From contig NC_045441.1 in assembly GCF_002776525.5 (NCBI RefSeq), positions 72,598,200 through 72,662,199 on the forward strand: a DNA stretch of 64,000 nucleotides, read 5' to 3'. Both the position numbers and the translations under genes were made by a program. The DNA comes from Piliocolobus tephrosceles (lineage: Eukaryota > Chordata > Mammalia > Primates > Cercopithecidae). Below the pieces are notes generated by a model. That model made no database searches, was not told the DNA's origin, and saw only the letters and a program-made list of their open reading frames with translations. Of this stretch, positions 34,650-45,699 are shown piece after piece (within the stretch, counting starts at the first letter, position 1; each line of letters opens with the position of its first letter).

Positions 34650-35285
34650 AAGGCACTCCCATGTTTGTCGCAACACTGTTTACAATAGCTAAGATTTTGG
34701 AGCAACCTAAGTGTCCATCAACAGATGAATGAATAAAGAAAATGTGATGTGTATACACAATGCAGTACTCTTCAACCATAAAATACAATGAGATCCAGTC
34801 ATTTGCAACAACACGGGTGGATCTGGAGATCCTTGTGTTCAGTGAAATAAGTCAGGCACAGAAAGACTAACATCATGTATTCTCACTTATCTGTGGGGCC
34901 TAAAAATCAAAACAATTGAACTATGGACATAGAGAGTAGAAGGGTGGTTACCAGTGGCTGGGAAGGGTAGTGGAGGGATTGGGTGTAGGTGGGAGTGGTT
35001 AATGGGTACAAGAAAAAAAAAGAATGAATAAAACCTACTATTTGATAGCACAACAGGGTGACTATAGTCAATAATAACTTAATTGTATACTTTTAAATAA
35101 CTTAAATAATATAATTTGGATTGATTGTAACTCAAAGGATAAATGCTTGAGGGGATGGATACCCCATTCTCCATGGTGTGCTTATTTTACATTGTATGCC
35201 TATATCAAAACATCCCATGTAACCTATAAATATATATACTTACTATGTATCCACAAAAATTAAAAATTTATTTTAAAAAGGCATA
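34650..35285 (+). mobile_element. L1MA/L1PB-like 3' end, nested in L1M
   Basis: ORF2 C-terminal remnant ('caatagctaagattttggag', 'gtgtccatcaacagatgaat') followed by a 3' UTR with 'ggtggttaccagtggctggg' and 'gatagcacaacagggtgact', ending in an A-rich tail near 35280. 5'-truncated, and younger than the L1M on each side. Confidence 0.8.
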
Positions 35286-35811
35286 TAGTGAGTTTGGATA
35301 GTTTCATATAGGCCATGCAATATTTTGACTAAAAATTAAGATAGAAACACATTATAAGAACTACATCAACTCACAATGTATTTCAAATTTTTAAACACAG
35401 TCATAGGTAAAGAATGGGTCAAGGATAAATTAGAATAAGATAATGGGTCAAGGATAAAATGGCAAAATTACTTGGAAAAAAGAAATAACCAAAATGAGTA
35501 AAAAAAAAAAAAAAAAAAAGACCTGAATGGTTAACAAAATTGAATCAGTGATTAGAAACCTTCATACAAGATAAAACACTAGGCCTACAGAAAATTTCTA
35601 CTAGAGTAGAATATAATATATTGAAATTGAACATAATTCCAACATTATTTAAATGTAACTAGAGATTAAAAGATAGGGAATACTTACCAAAACATTTAGA
35701 GATATAAAAAAACACACAAAAGCATTTCACGAAAAACAATTACAAACCAACATACTCATGAATATAAACATTAAAACCTAAATATTCATAAATGAAATCA
35801 AGCAAATGTAT
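35286..35811 (+). repeat. Old L1M ORF2 fragment, continued
   Basis: Continues the L1M after the insertion: 'aatgggtcaaggataaa', 'tggttaacaaaattgaatca' and 'aaaatttctactagagtaga' are decayed ORF2 motifs. A 17-bp block is tandemly duplicated (35413-35429 and 35442-35458, period 29), and there is a poly-A run at 35500-35519. Confidence 0.65.
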
Positions 35812-35823
35812 ATAAAATAATGG

Positions 35824-36820
35824 CTGAACTGGCCTGATACTGGGGGCTCTTCTTCTTGTTAAACACAATCGTGTAACCATGGATGGACAGAAGGACTGCC
35901 TGCCTCCCTGCCTCCTGCCCCTTTCTCCTGCCAGGGCTGGGCATTGAGTGATCTGGAGGTTTTCTCTTCTAGCTGACTTCTGCTTTCCCATAACCTGTGC
36001 TGGGCCTGGATGTCCAGTCCCTGGGGACAGAGCCTCTGGGTGGCCAGTGGAGACATTGTGGGCCTGAGGGTCAGGGTCAAGGGATCGGGTGCAGCCTGTG
36101 TACCTGCTTGAGTTTCTCCACACTTGGCTCTGACTGATCCCTGCTTTTGCAGGACATTAGAAGCTCTTGAGCTTGGAGAACACTTGTGTCTTTGTGTGTG
36201 TCTGTATCCGTGTCTATCCGACTGTCTGCCTGTCCCAGGGGTGGCTAGGAGCCAGGTCTGACTGTTGTATGGTACCATCTGATACCCCTCCACCTTATTG
36301 TCTTTCCTCCCCTCCCCAGTGCCTATTACCCTGAGTTCTCTGCATGTCCCACTCCCACCTCCCCATTCCCAGTTCCTAACCATCATGCACCCTGTACAGT
36401 TGCCTTTTTTTTTTTTTTTTTTTTTTGAGACGGAGTCTGGCTCTGTCGCCCAGACTGGAGTGCAGTGGCCGGATCTCAGCTCACTGCAAGCTCCGCCTCC
36501 CGGGTTTACGCCATTCTCCTGACTCAGCCTCCCGAGTAGCTGGGACTACAGGCGCCCGCCACCTCGCCCGGCTAGTTTTTTTGTATTTTTTAGTAGAGAC
36601 GGGGTTTCACCGTGTTAGCCAGGATGGTCTGGATCTCCTGACCTCGTGATCCGCCCGTCTCGGCCTCCCAAAGTGCTGGGATTACAGGCTTGAGCCACCG
36701 CGCCCGGCCTACCAGTTGCCTTTTTAAAAAAATTTTTTTGACAGAAACTTGATGCCTTCAGAGGCTCTCTGATTAAGTAAACCTTATTTAAACTTAAATA
36801 AATAATAAACATAAATAAAA
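35824..36820 (+). pseudogene. Candidate retrocopy of an mRNA 3' end (source unknown)
   Basis: A GC-rich block interrupts AT-rich L1M ORF2 sequence and ends in an A-rich tail (about 36797-36820, aataaataataaac followed by further A-rich sequence). Approximate 12-bp direct repeats flank it with two differences: 35812-35823 (ataaaataatgg) and 36821-36832 (ataaaattatag). This is the form expected of an L1-mediated retrocopy inserted on the + strand. Content looks like a 3' UTR, with pyrimidine-rich stretches and no long conserved frame; the 175-codon reverse frame at 35859-36386 is not supported. A young Alu sits inside. I cannot name the parent gene. Confidence 0.55.
36404..36709 (-). mobile_element. 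Young AluY, reverse orientation, Old World monkey type
   Basis: Near-consensus full-length Alu with an uninterrupted poly-T of about 23 at 36404-36426, ending 'gagccaccgcgcccggcc'. Direct repeats around cagttgcc flank it (36396-36403 and 36713-36720). Variants such as 'aggcttgagccaccgcg' and 'agtggccggatctcagc' fit Old World monkey AluY. It is nested in the candidate retrocopy and is one of the youngest insertions here. Confidence 0.95.
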
Positions 36821-36830
36821 ATAAAATTAT

Positions 36831-38950
36831 AGAGGGACTGTTTGGGGTCCACTCATTTCCAGGAAGATTTATATTGCATTATATTAACACATCCAATGAG
36901 AAAAATTATATGATCACTTTGATGGAATAGGAAAAACATATTCTAAAATTGGCATTCAAGACTTTAAAAACAAAAAACTCAGAAACTAGGAATAGAAGAG
37001 AATGTTTGAACTTAATAAAATAGAACTACAAATAGTACAACAAAGCCTACAGTCATATTTCATTTAAAAGCAAGAAAAAGATACTCCTTATTAGCATTCT
37101 CTTCTAAATTTTACTGGAGGTTATAGCCAGGAATATCAGACAAGAAAACAAAATAAAGTGAATCAAGATAGTCAAAAAAAAAATAATATTTTCATTATGT
37201 ACAAATTGTGAACAGATAAAGCATGAAATAATATACAAATTATAAGAATAATAGAGTTTAAAAGATTGCTGGATATGAGATAAATGTACAAAAATCCATT
37301 GCACTTGTATTTACCACTCATGAAGAGTTTTAAAATGTATCTCTAATAAGTTCATTTACAATGAAAAATAAAATAACTAATTATACCCAGTAATACATCT
37401 AAGAAAAATGGTACAGGGTCGTCATAAAAAAAGTTAAAATCTTTGCTGAAAGACGTATTTTAAGACCATTTAAAAGTTGAAAAGTGGGCCACATTAATGG
37501 ATAGGATGATAATATGTAAAAGATGTCAACTTTTCAAAATTCATTAATTCAATTAATAGCAAAATCATAATATCTACAGTGTCATAAGAGGACTTGACAA
37601 GATGTTACTAAAATGTGTAAAAAGGAAAATAATACTTCATGGACATTAGTGCCTATTATAAAAATACAATTAACACCAATGGAATTGGCAAAAAGATGAC
37701 AGAGACGAATGAAACAAAGAATTGGACCTATAAATATATGCAAAATTGATATATAACAAGTGGAAATGCTTATCGGGGATAAATAATGGTGTTGGGAATT
37801 CCAAATGAAATAAAAACATGCAATTGTGTTACTACATCATAATGTACTACAAAACTCAATTCCATATGGATCAAACATTCGAATATAAGAAACAAAACAT
37901 TAAAATGTATAGAATAACTTGAAGACCAAGATTCAAAAATATTTCCATTGAAACACACAAAAAGCACAAACCATGATGAAAACATTAAAAGAAAAAGAGA
38001 TAATACATTTATAATACATGTGATGTTCATTACATAAAATCAAAAAAGGGTTGATATCTAAAACTTATTTTAATAAAGTCCTAAAAGTAAATTTAAAAGA
38101 AAAAGGTCCCAATAAAATGTGCAAATAATATAAAGGAGCATATCACAGAGGGAGTTTGAATACCATAAACACATGAAAGGATGTTCAGAATCATAGGAAT
38201 CAATAAACTGTAAATCAAAAGCCCAATGAAACACAACCTTCCCTATATTTTGCAGACATTTTAAAGCTTTGAAAATATCACTGAGGGAGTGGAGACTTGA
38301 AAACTTTTACATAGAACTTGTGGGAATGTAATGTGTACAACTTTTGGGAAAAGGTAAGTTATCTAATAAAATTAAAGATATGTATATAGTTCATGACTCA
38401 ACCATTCTAACCCTATTTACATAAACCATAAGAATTCTTCGTGTGCATTAGGAGAGAAGTAAAAGAATCATAGTAGTATTGTTTCCAGTAAAAACGATTT
38501 AGAACCACTCAGATGTTTACCAACAAGAGAATGAGCACTATTTTTATTCAGTGGAACACTGTACATCTGCAAAAGTGACAAATAAATTAGAACTGCATTT
38601 ATCAACAGGGAAGAATCCCACAAATAATATGCTAAGCAAAAAGGTAAGCTGCCAAAGAATTCTATTTATATAAAGTACAAAATATGCAAAACTAAACCGT
38701 ATACTGTTTAGAGAGATAAACATATATAGTAAAATTATTACTGACAGCAAAGGAATAATATGCACAAAATTTAAGACAGTGGTTACCACTTGGAGAGGAG
38801 GAAGATGTGCTGGGCTGTAATACACAATAGGATCCAATGGTCATTAATTCTTAATCTGGGCAGCAATTGTTATAATGTTTTTTATATTTAGATTTTAGAT
38901 ATTTCATATTCACGAAAAAAGTTCTAGTCTGTTAAAAACATGACACTATC
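36831..38950 (+). repeat. Old L1M, ORF2 RT region to 3' UTR
   Basis: Resumes the L1M interrupted at 35811: 'aggaagatttatattgcatt', 'tccattgcacttgtatttac' and then C-terminal and 3' UTR motifs such as 'cttgtgggaatgtaatgtgt', 'agaatcccacaaataatatg' and 'acagtggttaccacttggag'. Every frame is heavily interrupted. It ends near 38950. Confidence 0.75.
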
Positions 38951-39640
38951 AATTTGAGACAGCAGGCTGAACACAATGTTCTTTCTTAAATCCCAATATG
39001 GCAGAAAAAAAAATAGTCTAAAACAAGAATTAATAACTGCAGCCATCAAGAAGAAAAAATGCCATCAGCAAACCAGAAATACAGAAGGATTTCTAGACAA
39101 GAGAATAAAGAGAGGATCAAACTGACAGAAACTACACTGAAAAAACTTCAACCGAAAGTAGGCCTGAGAGAAAGCCATTGCCAAGGTGAGAACCTTTCTT
39201 CCCAAAGGAACTCCGGAGAAACTCCAAGCTCAGAGTTAGCAAATTCAAACAGCAGGACATTCATGGGTACAATTAATTAAAATACCATCAGTCAAATAGC
39301 AACTGCTGTGTCACTATTGGCCCTCCTTCTCCCAGACAAAAACCAAAACAGCTAGAAACACTGACATTTGCTTCCCAGGTTAAAGTCTTAAGAATTACTT
39401 TCCAAAGAAAGAAGACTCTTCCGTGAGAGGGCTTTTAGCCTAGATAATCCAGGCCAGAAAGAAAAGCAAAGTAAACCTCCTCAAAAGGTAGGGAGATAAC
39501 TATGTAGTATGTAAGTGTGTAAGGCCCAGCTGTGAAACACACCACATTTCTCTACTCCAAGAGCAAAGATTTTCAGCCCGATGTTGTCCATGAACCCCAA
39601 AGAAAGCCCTCAATGAGCACACGCTGCAGTATTATTATTA
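38951..39640 (+). other. Unassigned sequence, possibly an L1M 5' region
   Basis: Less AT-rich than its surroundings, with 'cccaatatggcagaaaaa' near 38991. It lies just before an L1M ORF2-like fragment, so it may be the 5' part of another old L1, but I cannot confirm that. The 73-codon frame at 39059-39280 is unassigned. Confidence 0.35.
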
Positions 39641-40407
39641 GAAAAAATTTAATACTAAAATAAGAACAAAAGTATGAAATGAAACAATACGAATATTTAG
39701 ATTGATAGAAGGCCAAATCCACATAGTTTTAAATTTTATACACCAAGCAACATGGAATTTAAAGTTAAAATTTATATATGAAAGAAGGTATTGTCAAAAA
39801 TTATAATTGTAGAAGGGTACTCTAATAAACCTCTATGCAAAAGTAATAAAGTAATAAAGAACCTAAAAGTAAAAAGTTTAGTTCATTTAAATAACAATAA
39901 TTAGTAAGCTTACAATAAGTAGATATATAGAGAAACTTGTACATATTATACATTCTTTCAAATGTGCTTTGCAATAAATAAAACCTTAACATGTATTAGG
40001 TTAATTTAAAAATCTCAATATATTCAAACAAGTGAGATTTAAATAAATCAAATTGTCATATTAACAAAACACTAGTCAGAACATTTTTAAAGGCTAACAT
40101 AACGGGATATCAAAACAGAAGAAAAGCTCTAAAAAGGTAACTTTAGAATATCTATTTTGAGAATATTCATGTAAAATTCACAATAAAATATTAGCAACAA
40201 TTCAGCAGTTTCTTAACAAAATAATTCATCATATCCTCAAATCAACTTTCCAAAGAATGCAAAATTACACAGGTATAAGAATATATATGTACATATACAT
40301 ATATTATTAAAAATTAATGTCAAAACAAAATGGCAAAAATGTATCAGCTATTTATCATACTAATCATATAAAGCTGGGAATGAAATGAAGTGTCCTTTCC
40401 TTATAAA
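39641..40407 (+). repeat. Old L1M ORF2 fragment
   Basis: 'atacaccaagcaacatggaa', 'taagtagatatatagagaaa' and 'cattctttcaaatgtgcttt' follow the order of the endonuclease region of old L1M ORF2. Very decayed. Confidence 0.55.
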
Positions 40408-40418
40408 AGTATATGCCT

Positions 40419-40719
40419 GGCCAGGCGTGGTGGCTCACACCTGTAATCCCAGCACCTTGGGAGGCTGAGGCAGGTGGATCACGAGGTCAGGGTTTGAGAC
40501 CAGCCTGGCCAACATAGTGAAACCCCATCTCAACTAAAAATACAAAAATTAGCCGGGCACAGTGGTGTGCACCTGTAGTTCTAGCTACTTGGGAGACTGA
40601 AGCAGGAGAATCACTTGAACCCGGGAGATGGAGGTTGTGGTGAGCTGAGATTGGGCCACTACACTCCAGCCTGGGCAACAGAGCAAGACTCCTATTCAAA
40701 AAAGAAAAAGAAAAAGAAG
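40419..40719 (+). mobile_element. AluS-like SINE
   Basis: Full dimer from 'ggccaggcgtggtggctcac' to a mixed (A)n(G) tail. Exact 11-bp target-site duplication aagtatatgcc at 40408-40417 (plus one neighbouring base) and 40720-40730. Inserted in L1M. Confidence 0.95.
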
Positions 40720-40730
40720 AAGTATATGCC

Positions 40731-41165
40731 CAGACATCCATAGTAAAACATTAAGAACTTTCCCATTAAAGTCAGTGAAAGTGAAAGAATATCTGCTGTT
40801 TGCAGTTACTATTCTCCACTGACCTAGAGGTCTTGGACAACTAAATAAGACAAGAAAAATAAGGAATATGAAAAAATGGATGAATAGATTAAAAGTCATT
40901 ATTTATGGATGATATTCATGTAAAATATCCAAGAAAATCAACCAAAAAAAATTAGAATGTTAGAATAACAAAATCCAGTCAGATGGTCAAACAAAAAGGC
41001 AACATTAAAATGATAAAGTATTTTTTAAAATATTTTTGGTAACCAATTTTAAAAATTAATTAGTCTCAGAGGGAACTGCTTAAGCACCCTCATCCTCAAA
41101 AAATTCTGCCAAATGAAGGAAAACATGCCAATCTAAGGGACATCATTTGAATTAAGAATACCTGT
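40731..41165 (+). repeat. Old L1M ORF2 (RT) fragment
   Basis: 'aaaacattaagaactttccc' and 'gtcattatttatggatgata' are decayed reverse-transcriptase-region motifs. Continues the L1M from before the Alu. Confidence 0.5.
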
Positions 41166-41169
41166 GATT

Positions 41170-41477
41170 TAAAAAGAAAAAGTCTTAAAAGTTTTCAGAG
41201 AGAACAAAAGAGGCTACCTACAAAATATTTGAAATGAGAATGGCATCAGACCTTGTGACAGCAACACTGAAATCTGTAAGACAATAGAGCAATGGCTTTA
41301 AAATCGCTAGAGAAAAATGACTTCCAATTTGAACATTATACTCAGTTTAACTATCAACCAAGTATCATGCAAGAATAAAGATACTTTCAGTCCTGCAAAG
41401 TACCAGTTAAAGGATCTTCAAACCACTCTTTTTAAGGAAGCTGATTGGGCGGTTCAAAATATAGAAATAGCCCAGGA
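41170..41477 (+). repeat. HAL1/L1M-like ORF1 fragment, 5' part
   Basis: 'aaagaggctacctacaaaat' and 'catcagaccttgtgacagca' then 'caagaataaagatactttca' follow the C-terminal ORF1 order of old L1 or HAL1 (half-L1) elements. Interrupted at 41478 by an L1PA insertion and resumes at 42252. Confidence 0.55.
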
Positions 41478-42236
41478 CAATGAGATACCATCTCACGCCA
41501 GTTAGAATGGAAATCATTAAAAAGTCAGGAAACAACAGGTCCTGGAGAGGATGTGGAGAAATAGGAACACTTTTTACACTGTTGGTGGGATTGTAAACTG
41601 GTTCAACCATTGTGGAAAACAGTATGGTGATTCCTCAAGGATCTAGAACTAGAAATACCACATGACCCAGCCATCCCATTACTGGGTATATACCCAAAGG
41701 ATTATAAATCAGGCTGCTATAAAGACACATGCACACGTATGTTTATTGCAGCACTATTCACAATAGCAAAGACTTGGAATCAACCCAAATGTCCATCAGT
41801 GACAGACTGGATTAAGAAAATGTGGCACACATACACCATGGAATACTATGCAGCCATAAAAAAGGATGAGTTCATGTCCTTTGTAGGGACATGGATGCAG
41901 CTGGAAAACCATCATTCTCAGCAAACTATCACAAGAACAGAAAACCAAACACCGCATGTTCTCACTCATAGGTGGGAATTGAACAATGAGGTTGCTTGGA
42001 CTCTGGAAGGGGAACATCACACACTGGGTCCTATTATGGGGAGGGGGGAAGGGGGAGGGATGACATTGGGAGTTATACCTGATGTAAATGACGAGTTGAT
42101 GGGTGCTGATGAGTTGATGGGTGCAGCACACCAACATGGCACAAGTATACATATGTAACAAACCTGCAAGTTGTGCACATGTACCCTAGAACTTAAAGTA
42201 TAATAAAAAAGATTTAAAAAAAAAAAAAAAGGAAGA
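41478..42236 (+). mobile_element. 5'-truncated L1PA with a perfect target-site duplication
   Basis: Starts inside ORF2 ('caatgagataccatctcacg'), runs through the C-terminus and 3' UTR and ends in an A-tail. An exact 15-bp duplication agaaatagcccagga flanks it at 41463-41477 and 42237-42251, typical of L1 target-primed insertion. The longest frame (41739-42158) is the ORF2 C-terminus. It has the same extra A as the full-length copy (ctggaaaaccat). The 3' UTR carries a G-rich tract near 42037-42060 and a short internal duplication of gagttgatgggtgc. Confidence 0.96.
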
Positions 42237-42251
42237 AGAAATAGCCCAGGA

Positions 42252-42900
42252 AAATAAACTCCAGTGAACAGAAGTAAAAGGAATTCCCAGAATGACGGTG
42301 AAGGAAAGCCCAAGAATGACACTTGCATAGTAACATCGAGAGCAGAATGGAACAGGAAGGCACAGGGCTCCAGGAATGTCTCCAAAGGGTAAGAAATGAA
42401 GCTTATAGGTAAACTGGCTGGCATTTGATTTTATTGTAGGAGTTTCACACATTCATTGAGTGAAGGGGATAATTAGTGATATATTCATAGAAAACTAAGC
42501 TAAGAAAAATTAGGCACTTATTAACTCAAATAAGGACAAAAAGGTTGTATAAGAATGAAAACTAAATTATAGTATGTAACTCATGAAAAATATGGACATA
42601 ATCAAAATAGTGTGCCTGAATAAAATGAGATGTAACTATTATAGGAAGAGGAGGGGTGGAAAGGAGAAGGACTGTGTACGAGAATTAAATTCTCATCATT
42701 CAAATACCATAAGCAATGGCTAATGAAATTTTTAAAAAAGAAAAAGGAAACTGACAAAGCATATTTAGAAATAGATACACATAGCTGAAGAGACTGCTAA
42801 AAACGTTGAAAATTGTTGTCTCTGGGGGTGGGAATTGGAGTGGAGTAGTGTGTTACAGTGTTAGGCTGATAAATGTTTAAAATTTGCTCTCCAGGAAAAA
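42252..42900 (+). repeat. HAL1/L1M-like fragment, 3' part
   Basis: Continues the element split by the L1PA, with 'aggcacttattaactcaaat', 'ataaaatgagatgtaactat' and 'tcaaataccataagcaatgg'. I read it as the region after ORF1 in a HAL1-type element. Confidence 0.5.
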
Positions 42901-43084
42901 AAAGAAAAAGTTCAGATTTACAGCACCTGCCAATTTCTGTGGTAGAAATACTCCCACCATGGCCAATTTAAAGATAACGATTTGTCATCCCTGAACACAG
43001 AGCTGGGAAGAGATCCACACAAGCTTGTTCCCACACACCAGGGTTTTCGATCCTAGGAGAACTCTTTTCTATTATTTAATATTA

Positions 43085-44383
43085 AACTGTGCATAGGTAT
43101 TACTTTGAAAATTAATAAACAAATACTTGGTTGGGATGATAACTTAAAATTAAAAATAACAATAAAAAGTCCCCATTCTTAAAAATTATAAAATACTTAG
43201 GAATAAATGCTATTGAAAGGGTTAAAGATCAGTACCAAGAATATGATAAAACTTAACTAAATATTTTTAAAGACAAGAAAACTTTGTTCTTACATGGAAG
43301 ACTCCATGCAATTAAAATGCTAAAGCTTCACAAACTTTCAGCTAATTGAAACTTCAGCCTAATATAAATAACACTTTTTAAATTTTTATTTAATTTTATT
43401 TATTTATATTAGAGACAGAGTCTTGCTTTGTTGGTCTGGCTGGAGTGCAGTGGTGTGGTAACAGCTCACTGCAGCCTTGAACTCCCAGGCTCAAGAGATC
43501 CAACAGCCTCAGCCCCCTCAATCACTGGGATTACAGGCTCGCCACCACCCTGGCTAATATTTTTACGTTTTGTAGACATGAAGTCTCCCTATGTTGTCCA
43601 GGCTAGTCTCAAACTCCTGGATTCATAGCAATCCTCCTGCCTTCATCTCCCAAAGTGCTAACATTACGGGTATGAGCCACCATGCCCAGCCAGGATTTTC
43701 GATAGAAATTCTTAAGCTAATATTAAATTTATCTAAAAGAATAAGAATTATGAGACTATCACATAAAAAATAATGAGTGAGCATTTTCTATATATTAAAA
43801 TATACCATAAAGCCAATTCATTTTAAGATTATGTTATTTATTTAAAGATAAGTAAAGAAGTATAAGAATACAGATGTATAAATAGATCAAAGAAAGCAAA
43901 CAAAATGAATTTAAAACTATACATATATTTAATACTTAATAAATATAATATTCAAATCAGTGGTGAAAAAAATGGAGTGCTCAAAACTTGCATGAGGACC
44001 TTGAATATTCTTACAGAGAAAACATTAATGGAATTAATTTTGATTTCCATCCCATATATTTTAAAAATCAATTTTGTATAAATCACTAAACATTTTTTAA
44101 AACTTTAGAAGCATTTAAAATACAGATTTCTCTTTGAATTTAAAATCTTCTTAGATATGAAGCCCAAAGGCCTTACAGAACAAGATGTACACTGACATAA
44201 ATAGTAATAATTCCTATGAAGTAAAACAACCAAATATTAAAAGGTAAGTAGTGGATGGGAAAACGGATTTGCAATATACATTATAAATTAAAATCTGTAT
44301 AGAGTTTCTATAAATCAAAAAGAAAAACACAAATAATTGAGTAGAAAAGTTGTCAAACTATAAGATCAACCAATTCATGGAAG
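43085..44383 (+). repeat. Old L1M ORF2 fragment (RT to C-terminus)
   Basis: 'aaatacttaggaataaatgc' and 'cttacatggaagactccatg' before the nested Alu, and 'aagaataagaattatgagac' plus 'ggatgggaaaacggatttgc' after it, follow L1M ORF2 order. Non-coding. Interrupted by the Alu at 43411-43691, and by a THE1 LTR at its 3' side. Confidence 0.65.
43411..43691 (-). mobile_element. Old Alu (AluJ-like), reverse orientation
   Basis: Dimeric Alu read in reverse from 'gagacagagtcttgctttg' to 'gccaccatgcccagcc', preceded by a degenerate T-rich tail at 43380-43410. Many substitutions indicate the oldest Alu age class. The short frames here are artefacts. Confidence 0.93.
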
Positions 44384-44388
44384 CTAGG

Positions 44389-44744
44389 TATATTAGTTCA
44401 TTTTCATGCTGCTGATAAAAACATACCTGAAACTGGGAACAAAAGGAGGTTTAATTGGACTTACAGTTTCACATGACTGGGGAGGCCTCAGAATCACGAT
44501 AGGAGGCGAAAGGCACTTCTTACATGGCAGGGGCAAAAGAAAAATGAGGAAGAAGTGAAAGCAGAAAACCCTGATAAACCCATTAGATCTCATGAGACTT
44601 ATTCACAATCATGAGAATAGCATGGGAAAGACCGGCCCCCATGATTCAAATACCTCCCCCTGGGTCCCTCCCACAATACATGGGAATTCTGGGAGATACA
44701 ACTCAAGTTGAAATTTGGGTGGGGGACACTGCCAAACCATATCA
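44389..44744 (-). mobile_element. Solo THE1-type LTR (ERVL-MaLR), reverse orientation
   Basis: 356 bp that begins 'tatattagttcattttcatg' and ends 'gccaaaccatatca', the reverse of a THE1 LTR. A 5-bp target-site duplication, ctagg, lies at 44384-44388 and 44745-44749. No internal retroviral sequence is present, so it is a solo LTR left by recombination between two LTRs. It sits in L1M sequence. LTRs of this class can carry promoter activity, but nothing here shows use. Confidence 0.93.
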
Positions 44745-44749
44745 CTAGG

Positions 44750-44985
44750 TAAGTAGCCAATAACATAAATAAGATGCTCAGCCTCACTAATGATTAAGAA
44801 AATATCAATGAAAATAACAAGATACAACTTTTCAGCCAACAAATTGTCAAAAATTTAAAAGTATATAGAGAAACAGTCTTTTTTTTTTTTTCTTTTACAC
44901 TGATAGTAGCCATGTAAATAGGTACTCTTTTAGAGGACAATATGGCTGTATCTATCTAAAGTAAATGTTCATGCCTTTTGTTTAT
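44750..44985 (+). repeat. Old L1M ORF2 C-terminal remnant
   Basis: 'aagatgctcagcctcactaa' and 'tttcagccaacaaattgtca' continue the L1M beyond the THE1 LTR. It ends near 44985. Confidence 0.6.
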
Positions 44986-45264
44986 AGTGCCTGGAATCAA
45001 GATGTGAAAATCTATTTGACTATATATTCTCTGGAGAATTCCTTATATCTCCATTTCCCTATGTAGAGGCAGATATCAGACTTTTTTTTTTCCAAATTAA
45101 AATAGTTCCTGACATATCTGAAGTTTGATAATGTGGTATTAGGACCATCAGAAGTCTCAAAATATTAATTCTATTATTAGTTGGTTATTAGAGCTTTCCT
45201 TATTAGTTTATATGAATTTTTCATAATTCTGTTATCAGTTATATTTGTATGTAGCACTGACAGA

Positions 45265-45520
45265 AAAACAAGTTAATAGCTACGAGTGATTGGCTGCTTG
45301 CCTTACACCAGAAACTATACTAAACACTTTCTATACATTTCATTTCCTAGTTTCACTATATTTATACAGTAAATGTTGTTATCCTCAGCTTGGAGATGAG
45401 GAACTGAGGGTTGGAGAGGTCAAGGAACTTAAACTTAGCAATGGTCAAAGAGTAAGTTAAGTGGTTAATTCAAGCCAAGGTCTAGCTGTCCCCAAAATCC
45501 TAATCACTATATTGTGATTG
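45265..45520 (-). repeat. MIR SINE, reverse orientation
   Basis: 'ttggagatgaggaactgagg' and 'ttcaagccaaggtctagctg' match the MIR core in reverse. Confidence 0.8.
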
Positions 45521-45534
45521 TAAAATACGAACAG

Positions 45535-45694
45535 TAACGTGCACAACACTGCAGTGGGTAAAACGTAATGCAGCCAAGATGGGTTATATTTCAAATTATT
45601 ATACAGCATTAACTATAGGATCCATTGTTAAAATCATACTATTGAAACATTAAATACAATAATCATTCACTAAATTAACATGCACAGCACTGCA
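45535..45694 (+). repeat. Short direct repeat pair, 19 bp
   Basis: 45535-45553 (taacgtgcacaacactgca) and 45676-45694 (taacatgcacagcactgca) match with two differences. Origin unknown; possibly chance. Confidence 0.6.
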
Positions 45695-45699
45695 CGGAG

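Noticed and set aside
35859..36386. 175-codon reverse frame in the GC-rich block
   Set aside because: It is antisense to the direction indicated by the A-tail, overlaps another reverse frame and shows no domain. High GC alone lengthens random frames.
41739..42158. 139-codon forward frame
   Set aside because: It is the C-terminal end of ORF2 in a truncated L1PA, running on into the 3' UTR.
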